Assembly: GCA_013399115.1 (NCBI GenBank)
Contig: VXAA01000655.1
Coordinates: forward strand, 117,870-181,869
Length of the DNA stretch: 64,000 bases
Direction of reading: 5' to 3'
DNA from: Anseranas semipalmata
Lineage: Eukaryota; Chordata; Aves; Anseriformes; Anseranatidae
Both the position numbers and the translations under genes were made by a program. Each line of letters begins with the position of its first letter. Position 1 is the stretch's first letter. The notes under the pieces are model-generated. The model was not told where the DNA came from. It saw only the letters and a program-made list of their open reading frames with translations, and ran no database searches. This document shows, piece after piece, positions 34,603 to 47,400 of the stretch.

Positions 34603-37600
34603 TCTTGGATGTGCGTGAATCTGTTTTGTCACAAACAGGACAATGAATGACAGAACATCACCCCTAATCAAAAATGACCGAAACTCATTGCTCCAAAAAT
34701 AAAAACAGGTGATTGACAAACTTCCTGGATTTGTATCTGCAATACCATTGCTCAATAAAAAAAAAGCACATTTTCTCCTAGATTAATAATTGTTTCCAGT
34801 TTCTTTAAACAAAGAAAATTTAAATAAACTTATCAGACATTGCAGTTGACAGTGGTACAGCTCAGTTCCTGTAAAGCTCTCTCAAGCTGAAGTCTGAGTA
34901 AAACCTGTTCAAGATCAAACTCATCTGCTCACTATCATCATCAGCTTCCTGTTCACTCACAAGTATAGGAATGGTTACAATAGGGCCATCGAGACAAAAG
35001 ATGGCTTCACAGGGAACATATCGCAGACCAAGACATTACATCAGACTAACACTCCTTTGTACAAAGAGCTCTGAACATTAAGAGCAGCTAAAGACGATGC
35101 AGCTGCTGCACAGAATTAGAAAGACAGAAAGAACAATTACTTCCTGGCAACATTTTTTCCCCTGCAGCTCAAAAAAAGATCTATGGAACTTATGCTGAAC
35201 ACTAAGAGAATGAGACAGAATTCTGGAGATTTACTCTTCTTCCTTCCATTCATGTTAGTGAGCAATTTAACTGGGTGCCAACTAAACTGTTGTTCTAGAC
35301 CTCCTGTCCTGTGACATACCAACTCTGACTTCTTTGCTCTCCAAAAATAAGTACAATGTCACAGGATGCAAAAACCCTCACAAGGCCCTCAAAAAGAAAA
35401 CAGGTCTTCCCCTCGCTCTCTCAAATTCAGACAAGCGATCTACAAAGTAACAGGGTGGAAAAAATTGTGGAAGAAAAAGCCATCGAGGGCTCTTACGTAT
35501 TAGTCGATGCTAATAGGAAGTCCGAAAGCACAAGCTGGCAGAGCCTGGAAGCATGTCCTGCAGAATTCTCACCATGTGCTTGCTCTAATCTTATATTCCT
35601 TCCTAAGTATCTGCCACTAGATGATGCCACAGAAAGTCATTGGAGCAGATTAATTTTTAGGTTAACTTGGTATGGCAGTTGTGCTATTTCACTTGGTTGC
35701 ATGAATCAAAAGGCCATAGATCTTGCTGACAGAAGTGGCAGCCCAAACTCAGTAGAGCACGCAGGAAATCAGCTAAAACCTCTTTTTTTCATTCTATTGC
35801 TCACTAGAAGCAAAAGCATGGGGATGCCACATTCATGGTAGAACTCTCCAATGCATCTTCTTCTTTGGGTAGAGAAACATCTACTTTACCAACTGTTGTC
35901 TGTTACAACAGACTGGAACAGCCTGTCCCCCACGAATCTGGTTGGGATTCCCAGAAAGGAAGTATTTTAAAGCCAATACATAAGTTCCCAGAAAGTCATA
36001 GTAACTGCTAGGATTCCCATCCCAGAATTTCTCTCTAGCCTCTCTGTATTGTGAGGGGAAAGTGCCTGCAGCATTAACAAAAGTGCATGTCAGAGCCCAT
36101 CTCAGAGCTCTGTAAGATGTGCAAATTTCCTGGTGCCTGAAGGTTTGGTAACTAGAAACCCAAATCAATGTATTTCAATCGTACTGAAGCTCTTTTACTA
36201 GTGTCAAGTATCAAACCAGACAAATCTGTGGAAGAGCATTGCAGAAGAGAGGTTCAAGGGGATAGGGGGAAGAATTTTTGATGTTAACCAGCAAAATGGA
36301 GAGACTTCCACATGAGACAACATAGGAATGCCACTATCATCTCAGATACTCCACAATAAAGAGGATGCATCCCTTTTTGAGCCAGGACCTCTTCTTAAGG
36401 TAATGAACTGAGTCAGCAGATTATAAATGTAGCTTTGACCCTAGAATGAAGCATGAAAGTCAACAGTCCTCTGTTCTGCCATGACAGATTTTCAGACTTC
36501 ACAGTGCCACACTTTTGGGTACTAACCTGAACTGCACTGTAAATAGTCTCATGGCCATGGGGGAAGGAAAGCTGGAGATTTTTCCAGCTAGAAATAACCA
36601 CTGTGGTTTTCTGGCATCTTGCAATACATTTTGGGACTGAGATAACCCCATTAGATCTTTCTTCTAAAATAATCAGTAAGCGAAACAATGGAGAATGCTG
36701 AAATCAGTTTTCAGTTTCAGAATTTTAACAGGTCTCCAGAGGCTAACTGGAGAAGCTCTTCTTCCCATGGGCATTGGTTCAGACTGTCACAGACATACCC
36801 TAAGTCTATACCAAGAGCAGACATATGCATAGAGACTTTACTCACGATCCAAGCAGGTGAGCTTGCTCTCCCTGAGTTTCAGACGTACAAAATCATTGCA
36901 ACTACATCAACTATTATACGTTGCCTCTCTGGTAATACTTACTCATTCAGACTTTGTATCATTCCTACATGGTCACATAGGTTTTGCATACCAGACTACT
37001 AGCTCTCATCATCTACAAATACACGTTTGGGTGGAAAAGCTGCACTATCATGCTGTAGCTCATGATTTCACAAGGTTCCCTTTGTAAAGCTGTTTTCTAT
37101 CCCTCACCTTTATAATCAGAAATGGAGGTTCAGAAACACAGCTCTGTGGCACTTCTGCAGCTGCCGAATATAAAGAAAATTGAAGTTTGTAAAGGAGAAG
37201 ATCGGAAACTCCTTCCATCCCTGAACAGCTCTTCCCGTAAAGTCACACCTCTCCTTCCTCCTTTCCACACACATGAAGGGGGAACAACTGTTTATTTCTT
37301 ATTCATAGTTTGTGCCTGGACAAGCCTGTACTTCTTGACAATGAATGAGGCTTATCACTTTCCCTCTGACTCCACCTTGCCTGTACTCCTTTTCAAACAA
37401 ATCCAAGAAATTTTTAACTGGGCTTCTCAAGAGAAAATAAAATACTTTCCATTTTAATAAGGAAGGCAGTCTGAAAACAAGCATTCCTTCCATTGCCATT
37501 TTCCTACTTCATCCCACATGGACACCACAAGTGAGAGAATACCACATGCGGAAGCTGTGCACAGTTAAATAAGTAAAACTGCAAGTTTGCAGATAGTTCA

Positions 37601-37727
37601 AAATGCTTGGGCTCCATGCTATCCATGGAAATCTTCTAGATATTCAGGTATCCCTGCCCTACCTCTGTGGCACACGCTTCACCTCTCTAAACAAACAAGG
37701 ACCGTCTTTGTGTCTTTGTTTAAATTA

Positions 37728-37747
37728 AAAAAAAAAAAAANAAAAAA
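37728..37747. repeat. Poly(A) run containing an undetermined base
   Basis: An A-run of about 20 bp with a single N at 37741, the only ambiguous base I noticed in the window. It most likely marks homopolymer-length uncertainty in the assembly. Confidence 0.95.
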
Positions 37748-38474
37748 CACAACCTGTCTCACAGGCTGTGATTACATCAGCAAGAGCTTTCTCTCTATCA
37801 ATCCTGCCTTACTCAGGCTTTGAAGAGCCTCTGTGTGCTGCTGCCATGTGCTTTGATCTTTCTATTTTATGCCCCAGGGCCAGCACTGATAATATCTGCT
37901 TTGCCTGCACAGTTTTGGGCAATGTAGTAGCACCCATTCCTGCCCAAGAGCAGCTTTGTTAACGCACCAAAACAGCATGCGCGCCCCTGTGACCCCCAAG
38001 AGGCAACACATAAAAACATACAGAGTCAATGCACATACGCCACTGTAACAAAATTTGGACAGACTACATTTTCCTTCTGTTAGAAACTTGTTGAGTGTGA
38101 CAATTCAATGTTAGTCTTTCAGCTATGCACAGCAAAGTCACTGTATACCAGCCACACATTCTTGCTTCTCCATTTGGTTAAGGATATTTAGTAATAACGT
38201 GAAGGCCCATCAATTTACCTGTCTTGTAACACAGAAGTGGGAAACATTCTCAGCATCAAATTAAAGTGTGTTAATTATCACAAATCAACAACATGGCAAA
38301 TGGAGTGGAGGTTTTCTTTAATTCTTGCCCTTGCAAAGCCATATAAAAAGACCCACGCAGTCAACACATAAAAAGCCAGGCAACTAACTCTCCTTTCCAA
38401 CCAGGGATCTAACACAGGTAGCAGCTGCTTGACAAAATGAAAACAAAGCAAAACAAAACAAACAAAAAAACCCC

Positions 38475-38518
38475 AATAAAATAAAATAAAATAAAATAAA
38501 ATAAAATAAAATAAAATA
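38475..38518. repeat. (TAAAA)n microsatellite
   Basis: A pure pentanucleotide array with nine T residues spaced exactly 5 bp apart (38477 to 38517). It is preceded by a degenerate A-rich tract from about 38436 (CAAAACAAAAC...). Confidence 0.95.
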
Positions 38519-41500
38519 CTGAGCTTACAAACTCACTTGTATGAGGGCAGGGACAAGTTAAATAAATTCAGCTAGGAATTAATGCAAAGCAACTTTTCTC
38601 ACCTCCCCCGCCAAAAAAAAAAAAAAAACCACCCAAAGACAGCACCATATGGATATATGAATTCCCTTCAGTTCCTGAAGCAGGGCAGAATTTGACAGAC
38701 TGCTGGTTGAGAACCAAGGAAAATACAGTTCTTTCCCGAAGTCAAAAGCAGACAGAAGGTTTCCCAGCACAGAACAGATAGATAAAGCCAGACATTTAAT
38801 GTCACCTCCTCATTAGTTGGTGGGTAAACTGCTTTTGATCGTCCCTTTGTTGGCAATGATTGCTAAAGGGGAGTTTCTTCTCCACAGTTTCATATAATGG
38901 TAACAATGGTATCTCTCAGATTCAAAAAAGCATATGAGTATTTTCAAGAACTAATTACCAGAATGCCAAGTATTATCCTAGAAAAGCAGAAAGCAACTAC
39001 ATTTCATTTAGTTTCACTACTGGCAGTGGCAGGAAACAGCAAGTGTGCTGGAGCTCAGCTTACATTAGGTTTCACCTATGAAAAGATCTGCTTTTAAGCC
39101 ATATCAGGCAATTTCATTCAGAGTTATGTAGCACGCTGTATGAAACAGAAAAGAAGGCTTCCTATTGTACAGCACTACAAACCTAGTGGCTTTCCTCAGA
39201 AACATGATGTCCTCCAACTTGGCTTCAGCCATCCAGGGCAGGTGCCAGAACTCCCATAATCATGTCAGTGGTTTCACTGCTAAACTGAGAGTCCACCATG
39301 TCCCAGATATGGCAGCAGGTCTGAGATTTCACAGGTTCAAGCAAATTGGGAAAAAAAAAGGACCTCTGAAAGCTCTTCCTAGCATGCACATTATTCAGAA
39401 GAGTGTGACCTCCTTCCCACCACTCAGTGGAGGTGAATCTGTTTCATTGCAAACAGCAGCAGTGTGTACTTCACTGCCAGCTCAAATCTGAGGCGGCCAA
39501 GGAACTTTCAGTAGGAGCCCTGTATTTGTCCTGTATTTATGGGAAAGGGTATTTTTAATCTACAATTCTTGCAACCTGTCCCAATCCAAGAATTTTCCAA
39601 GAATAACCTTTGAAGAATTTCAAAAAGAAACCCTTCACAGAGACTGTAAAGGCGAGAGAGAAAGAAACCCTGACCTTCCCTGCCATCTCATACTGCAGTT
39701 GCAGGCACAGCTGCCTGTTGCACAGTTAAGCCCACTACAAGCTGCTAGCTGCAACCCCATTCCAGGTTTTACCCTTAGCCGCTCCTCCCAGGACTTCAAA
39801 GGAAAAGTATTTTTGTACAGCCCAGCAAGGAGTGTAAACTGCCCAGCTGCTTCCAAAGCAAGATGATTTAACCCTTAAGTAACCAATATGCTACACCCTC
39901 CATGGGGGATTTGTGTGTAAAGAAAAAACATTCACAAGGAGCCTAAAAATTAAGTTTGTTGTGTTAATGACTTAACTGAAAAGTGACATACCAACAGTTA
40001 TCTTCCCATTTCTCCTCCCTTTTTTTGGTGGGGAGGAGAAATGTTGAGAGACTTTGAAACCAAATTTACGATAGTTACACAGATACTTTCCGTAACACAT
40101 CAGAATTTAGCTTAAATGGCTGCAAGACCCCATTTCTCTCAATGATGTAAACAGTCAGCTATAAACACCTAAATACCTTCTCAAGTTGAACCCTCCAAGG
40201 ATCCCAGACATTTAGCACTTTGATGCAAACTCCAGTAAATTAAATGCCCCCCCTTGGCCTCCCACTCATTCTCACAGTAGTGAGAAGCAGGAGGGCTGGC
40301 TTCGTCAAAGAAGAAATCTCAAATAACTCTTTGCAGAAAATACTAAAGCAGCCTGGGTGTCTTTATGCTAGGAGACAATTGGAAAGGTAGAGGAAGACAC
40401 TAAATGATGTTCTTCTTATTGGAAAATGGAATCGATAAAATGTTCTTTATTGTGTTTGGGGTTGCTCTTTGAGTTTCTATGCTTTGCAATTATTTCCCCA
40501 CCATGTGGAGAACATAATGGGTGTACCACACCCCACTACTTCTTGTGTTCCCTTAGTTCTCAATTTTGTTCCAGGTCAAGATGGTTCACAGTCATTTGAA
40601 TACAAACACTTACAACTAACCTTCCATCCACACACAGACTCACAGAAAGGCACTCATCTTTATGTTAACAGGTGATGGGTAAACTTTGATCTCAAACAAG
40701 CCACTTCATTTTGTCTGACATCAGCATATACACTCGGGCATTTCAGTTATAGAATATGCAAAACCTATTAGGATTTACTGGATCCAAACTTCTCTTTGCT
40801 TGGTTATTAAACAACGAAGGTTGTCTACTACATGCAAAACTCTCGCTTACAATGAGGCTGTCCATGACACTTTTCCTGTTATGCTTTTATTCTACACTTT
40901 GTTTTTTGTACTGGAGCTTGTTTGACTTTTGTGTTTGTCCAACGACACAGTCAAACTAAAGCAGTGTCTTCTTTACTAAAGCACATCTGTACTCAAAACA
41001 CTCAAAACCTAGATGGGTATGCTGTCAAAGCCTACATCCGGTATACAACAGAGGGTAGGACATCTTTGTGTTTTGAGTTTGGCCATTTTACTTCTGAAAT
41101 GTTTTTTTCTCTCATACGCCTAGCTGATACTTCAAATAACTGCATTCTGTTAAAACATTTAGAATTAAATGCACCCAAGTCAATCCCTAGCTATAACTCC
41201 TTGCTATGTCAGTTGTTCTCCCGTATCGGTAGCATGGCAAAGGAGTTCATTGGGATTGTGCTGCAGATACATAAAGGAGGCAAACCCTTCCTCCAAAGGA
41301 TGAAATGAACACTATGTGCTGCAGCACAGGCCCTAGTGGTGCTTTGTGGGGGCTGCACTATCTCCAGGAAAGAGATGGTGAAGTGGCTAGAGCACAGCAT
41401 TTGTTTCATATCATCGTCCAGACAGAATGCTATTTACTGAGAATGTATTAGGAATAGTTATAATAATAAGGGTTCAGAACTTGTCACAGTAAATAATTGC

Positions 41501-41675
41501 ATGCCAGTTAGCTTCCCACATTGCCTTCTGTCTGGTGGTATAAAAATTTCTCCTTTCCTCCCCTTTCTTTTCAGCAGCCTCTCCCACTTGGAGTACGGTC
41601 CCCAGGCTCTAAGAGCAGGACGGAATGATCAGTAGAGAAGACAGAGATGTATATGTGGAAAGCATAAGCTATAAA

Positions 41676-41719
41676 ACACCAAGGGGTGTGTGCACGTTAA
41701 CTGCACACACCTTGGGTGT
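41676..41719. repeat. Imperfect hairpin, 8+2+4 bp stem
   Basis: TGTGTGCA (41687-41694) pairs with TGCACACA (41702-41709) around a 7-nt loop. The stem continues GG/CC. After a two-base bulge (41683-41684), CCAA pairs with TTGG, with partial pairing beyond. A stable cruciform or RNA hairpin candidate. Confidence 0.75.
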
Positions 41720-42846
41720 GCTAAGGAATGAAGTGTAGCCGAGCGCCTTTGTCCCAGACCTGCATTTTCTGAATGGCAGCACAGTCTGGAGATCTGTTCC
41801 TAAAACTATTAGAATCTTAAACGTTCAGATCACGAGCTGCCTCTTCCAATTTCTGTGGGTACTTAATTAGTCTCCAGTAACACTTCAGTATCTAGTTCAG
41901 AGAATTGCTGTAGGGAGACTGGTGTCCCGGCACTGTTCTCTGCAGGGGTCCTCATGTCTTACGAGTTCGGAGGATGTCTTCAGATTCCCCTCCCTGTGGG
42001 TTATCAATCTCCTTCCCACACTCTAGAGGTACAAGCAGAGATATTTGCTGGGGAACACTTAACTCTGAGCAACATCCCCATCTTTCCTGCTTCCCAAGCA
42101 GAATCTTGAGCACAGACACCTCTCTAACTCAGTAATTTACAACCGATCAGATGAACCAGGCAGTGTAAAAAGGAGCAAGCAAGAACAAGAAAGGAAAGCC
42201 AGAAAACAGACAATTTATCCTGATAATCAAACATAAGGACTTGCTCTCAGTTTGTGTCAGAGCCACTTTGATGCCTTTTTATTCCCAAAGTAACAGCACA
42301 GAGGTAAAAATACCTCATGCAACCATTTTTCATCTCTCCTTTTCACTGTGGAGTGTGTCTGCAAGTGGGACACTGCTACTCTTGTTCCTTATAAAGGTAC
42401 AGAATTACAGGGTTTCTGGCAGCAACATCCCTTTCTGCATAGATATAGCTTTGTAGTCCAGGTGTGCATTCACTGGCTGTCAACTAAACAGTTTATTCTT
42501 CTACTGCATGGCACCGTTTTTCCTTATTTCATCAAACACTTACGCATATTTGAGTTTAAATCAACTGAAATGCTAAGCACAGGTCTGGCTACAGCTTTGA
42601 CATTAGAATCCACTTAACCTATTTGTTTATCTACGTGCTTTCTCTCTCCTCCCCTGAGATGAACTCCAAAAATCCTTGGCTGTCTCTGAATTTGCCCTTT
42701 ATGTCTCTGTTTGCACTAGAAAGATTATAAGCCAGATGTGATCTATGTAAGTTTACCAAAACAAAAAGCTATCACAGGTATGTTTCTATAATATGACATG
42801 GCCATTGTCTTAACACCTCTTGAAAAGCAGGCTGTCGGGAATAACA

Positions 42847-42867
42847 TACTCAGTTACAAACTGAGTA
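42847..42867. repeat. Perfect 9-bp hairpin, 3-nt loop
   Basis: TACTCAGTT (42847-42855), loop ACA, AACTGAGTA (42859-42867). Confidence 0.85.
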
Positions 42868-44074
42868 AGTTGTGTCTAAGCTTAGGTGAAGTTACATCAT
42901 TTCAGTGAGCCCAACTATAATAAATGTTTTGATAACAGTTAATGCATCGCAGACTAGGGATTTTGATTCTGCCTTAGCTGCTTTAAGGTAAAAACTGCTT
43001 GCATTTGTAATAAAAATGCTAAAGGTGACCCAAATACTTCTTTGGGACTTACTTGGGTGGAACTCTTTCAACAGTTGGAGAGATGTCAGCTTCATTGCTT
43101 CTTGGCAAAACGTTTGTATGCAAAGGCCTTCAGGAGAAGGATTTATGCTGCACTATATGCATTTTTCACTCTGCACAGGTTCTGCCCTCCCATTTCTCTT
43201 TCCTTCTGGCACTTTTATCTATCCACCAACAGGTGCTATGCAGCAAAAAGTCAAATAAGTCCTCAATAATAACATTCTCCTCCAGAATGTGTAAGTGACA
43301 TGTTAAAAAGCAGCAATCGCTCTTTTTTTTTTTAAGTGCACATCTGAAAAACTACCAAGGCAATACTTTTTTTTTTACGGAACGCAACATAGCATTCATT
43401 GCTATACATACTGTGGCAGACAGAAGTATAAGTTGTTTCAAAAAGTATTAAACAAATTCAAAGAGAACAGGACAATGAAAAGTTATTAAACACAGAACTG
43501 TTTTAGGACATTGCTGGGTGCAGCAACTGTTTCAAAAAATTTCCAAGCCACTGACTGTTAAATACCTTCCCCAACCAATCACATTGTTAGCTAAATGTCA
43601 GAAAGTGCACAGGAATAGACAGGAATTCAGTTTTATTTATCATGCGACATAACATTTTGGGGAAGACACTGTCCTTTCACCGCCAAAATATGAAATCAAC
43701 TACGTCTAGCAAACAGCTTTATAGATTCGCCTTTAAACTTCATCTAATCAGGAAAACATGAAAAACAGTCATGATCACCCCCACTGTGCTGCGAAAGCCC
43801 CGAACTGCAATCCTGGTGCAGAAGACCCGTCACACAGCCCTGCTAAGCAAAGCCATAGGCCCCAGCCGCAGAAAGAGGCCGGATGCTTCAGTCAGGGCTG
43901 AAAACACCCCTTCTCTGCAAATACACTTACACCAAAGACTTGTATTTGATAAAGAGCAGAAGTCACAGCTCCATCATTCTGGTGCTCAGAGAATGACTTT
44001 TAAGTGGGGGAGCAGGGAAGGGAACGGGAAGACCGCTCTCTGAATGTTTCCACTGGTCCAGCAATTTGTGCTGG

Positions 44075-44090
44075 ATTCTGAATTCAGAAT
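44075..44090. repeat. Perfect 16-bp palindrome
   Basis: ATTCTGAATTCAGAAT reads the same on both strands. A further CTGAATTCTGAAG segment follows at 44096-44108, so the word CTGAATTC occurs twice within 30 bp. Confidence 0.9.
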
Positions 44091-44373
44091 TCATGCTGAA
44101 TTCTGAAGTATTGACAAATGCAGTGACAAAGTCTATTACAAGCAAATTAGCCTTCAAACTTCATCTGTGAATACATCAATTTAAATTCCTGAATCCAAAG
44201 CAGCACACGTATGAATTATTCCTAAACTGCCAGTTTCGTACTTCTCCTCACCTTTGTATTTGTCACTCTAACGTATATACAGTAAGAGAGACAGATATTT
44301 GCTTAAAAATTGCAAATTTAGTTATAACAACGGTACCTCTAATCTCCAATATCCAACGTAACTTGTGCAAAGT

Positions 44374-44406
44374 TACAAAGGGGGCTAAAAAAATACAAAG
44401 GGGGCT
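44374..44406. repeat. Direct repeat of TACAAAGGGGGCT
   Basis: A 13-bp word at 44374-44386 recurs exactly at 44394-44406, 20 bp downstream. Confidence 0.9.
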
Positions 44407-47400
44407 GGGGGATTAGATTTGTCAGAAAACCTACATAAAATTTTTCTTTGTAAATGGGTCAGAGAAGCATAACTTCAGAAAAACGAGAAGTTCAGTTCCA
44501 AGAACAGAACACCACCTTTCATAGCATTCAGTTACAAGAAGAAACACAGAGAAGAGAAATTTACATTTTTCTTCAGAAACTTTTCAAAAATAATCTTTTG
44601 GCTGATTCAGGAATAATAAGTTAATTAGTTTTCTGCTTGTTTTGTTCCTTTTCCTTTTAGTTGCCCATAGATTTAGCGTACAGTCTACTGAGATGCAAGA
44701 GACTGTATGACAGGATAGTTTCTAGATCTATATCAAAACGGATTTTACTATAAAGAAAAAATCATGGTTTCAAAGTTAAGAACAGTCAGAACTGAAGATA
44801 ACCCATAGAATTTTGACTGTCTGTGAACATTCACTATGATAAAGGCATTAATTTCACTTTAATATTTTTCTCCAACACCCATCTGTGTATGCAAGATGGA
44901 CAGACAAAGGAAATAAGGGTTACAAATTTACAGAAGTCTCTACCTGCAAGAACTCCTCCTTATTTGACTACAGGTTGGAAAGCTACATGTCAAACAATTC
45001 TATGCAAACGTGAAACTGACTAAAGAGTATTCCTAGTATATCTGAATCACATGGCTAAGTAACTTCTTCACAGACCTGCTCTACAAAAGCTGGGTAAGTA
45101 ACGCACGCCGGATCATAAGGAGGTATCAGCCAGTTCCATGTTATTCAGGTTTTTGAATCCCAACTCAAAATATTTAATGTTCCAGTTTCTGGATTACTTC
45201 ACGACTGCTGATAAAAATTTACAAAAGCTGCACCATTCACTCTCTGGCAGAGTCTGAAGAAGCAACACAACTCAACAGTTAGGAGACCCTAAAATTCTAA
45301 TTCTTTCTTCCAAAGACATCTTTGGGCAAATCACTACAGCATTTCTTGTACAGAAAAAACAGAGACAACTCAGTCAAGCAGACAACTACAAAACAGTTGT
45401 CGCTGTTTCAGACACCTCGGTGCTAGGACTGAGAGCTACAAAAGAAAGTAAGTCACAGGGAATTTGGATGTCATGCAGTAATGTCTGAGGCTGAATGTCA
45501 AACACGGTACTGAAGACAGATTCTCATGCTCCAAGACTTACCAGTGCTGAAGCGGCAGGCAGGACAGCCTCCAAAGTATTTGATGAGGTAGCGAGAGACC
45601 ACCGTTACCTTGAAGCAGTATTAAGTTTACACAGGCAGCCTTTATGAATGGATTGATTATTATGGATGCAAAAAAAAAAGCAATACAGATTAACTGTTTT
45701 GCACAGGTTACTTAGGCAAGGGGCCCCAAAAAGACAGGTCATATTTTGAAAGTTAAAAGACTGTCTCAATATCTAATTGTGGGAAAATGAAGCTCTGACT
45801 TTGTGAACAATTTCGTTCTAGAAATGTCTTCAATCCAAGCAGCAGCTGAAAATCTTGTATTACAATTTCAGAAACTTGGTTTCGGCAAATTAGTTGGAGA
45901 AGGGGGTCAGCCGAACACTTCGCATTACAAGATTTGCAATAAAATGAAAGTTGATGACAAACTTTCAGCACACTATTCTATGATATGTGCTACAAAACTA
46001 CTGGAGGGCAGAAGTCTACTCTGCTATCAGACTAGTGTACTGATGCAACTATTTATGCAGGAGATCCCTTCTTTATGCAACACTAGCGCAAAAAAAGTAA
46101 GTCCTGCTGTAACTTTGAGACATGCATGCCCAAATAGCTAACTTTTGGATTTGCTTTATTTGAACTTTAATTCTCTTTGTCAAATCCCCCACTTTGACTT
46201 TAAATCTTCATGAAGGGGAGAGAACGGATTTCCAAAGCAGTACTAATTAGCCTTAATCAAGAAAGGTAATGTCTCTTGATATGAGAAATACCAACCCTAG
46301 TTTCTCTGCCTGTGACCCATCTGGAATGTAACTTATCTGTGAAATATTGGAACATGACAGAAATAGTCCCACCTATAAAATCATCACAAAGGATAACCAT
46401 GACTCAGCCACCAGTGATTATACTGCACATGACATGCACAACAGGGCTGGGCTAAGAATGCCAAGATTCTAGAACACTTTGACATTTCCTTTCAATGTCC
46501 TTGTAGACCTGCTCCATCGCAAAGGACTAGAGATAAGACATTATACTAAAAATGCCACTTAAGGAGCATCACGTTTAAGAAATTCTCCCTCTCCTCAGTT
46601 CTCTTTCACTACACCTCTGTGTCGAGATATAATGAGGGCAACTAGCTTGTGTCATGCACGTCTTGTGTAAGATTAAAAGCATCGCATTTCAACACAAACC
46701 AAAGCTTCATTCTTTCCCCTTGCAAACAAAGATCAATTATGTGGAGATGAATTCTGAATTAGAGGTTTACTACCATTTTTTCCTGTTTTCTACCCCACTG
46801 TTCACAGGAAACACTTGCAAATATCTTTCTACAGAACCATAAATTTAAATGAAGTATAAGATATTTGACTACTTGAAACCGTTCCCCAAACATAATACTG
46901 CATGTTCTAATACAACGTTGTACCAAGAATTTAAGTGAATTTCAGCTTAGATTCTCTCAAGTAAACAGAATGTTCTATACAAAAATATCCACACATATAC
47001 TGAAAATTGTAAGCACTGAAGAAATAAGGCATTTATGCTGCCTGCTTACTCACAGAGGGAAAGCATATATAAACTGTCATCTTATGTCAGAAGCAAATCG
47101 TATTTCAGATCTCCTATACAAATTCAATGCACTATTCAGTGCTGTGGCTCCAGTGGAAGACAAAAGGCAGACACCCACTGTTTATTCACTCCCTGCAAAG
47201 CTGGGTACTGGACCATTCCATCAGAACATTCCCCCAGACACCATTGCAGCTACTAATCTGAAAATGTTAAGAGTCCTATTTAAATTAGGTCAAAGACCTC
47301 CACCATGGACCTGTTCAAGAAAGACCTCTGACATGGGCTTTTTCCTTCATATAGTCCATTTTAAAGTGTATTTTAAGAAGCAGATTACTTGAATATTCCA

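Noticed and set aside
37850..37858. GCTTTGATC, a match to the TCF/LEF consensus (also a palindromic TTTGATCAAA near 53880)
   Set aside because: ZNRF3 is a Wnt target, so this is attractive, but words this short are expected several times in 64 kb and there is no clustering.
43770..44045. Slightly GC-richer stretch with a 90-codon frame
   Set aside because: No domain, no splice-site pattern supporting an exon, and CpG density far below the island at the right end.
46970..47392. 140-codon plus-strand frame
   Set aside because: No recognisable motif and codon use like non-coding DNA; length is within chance.
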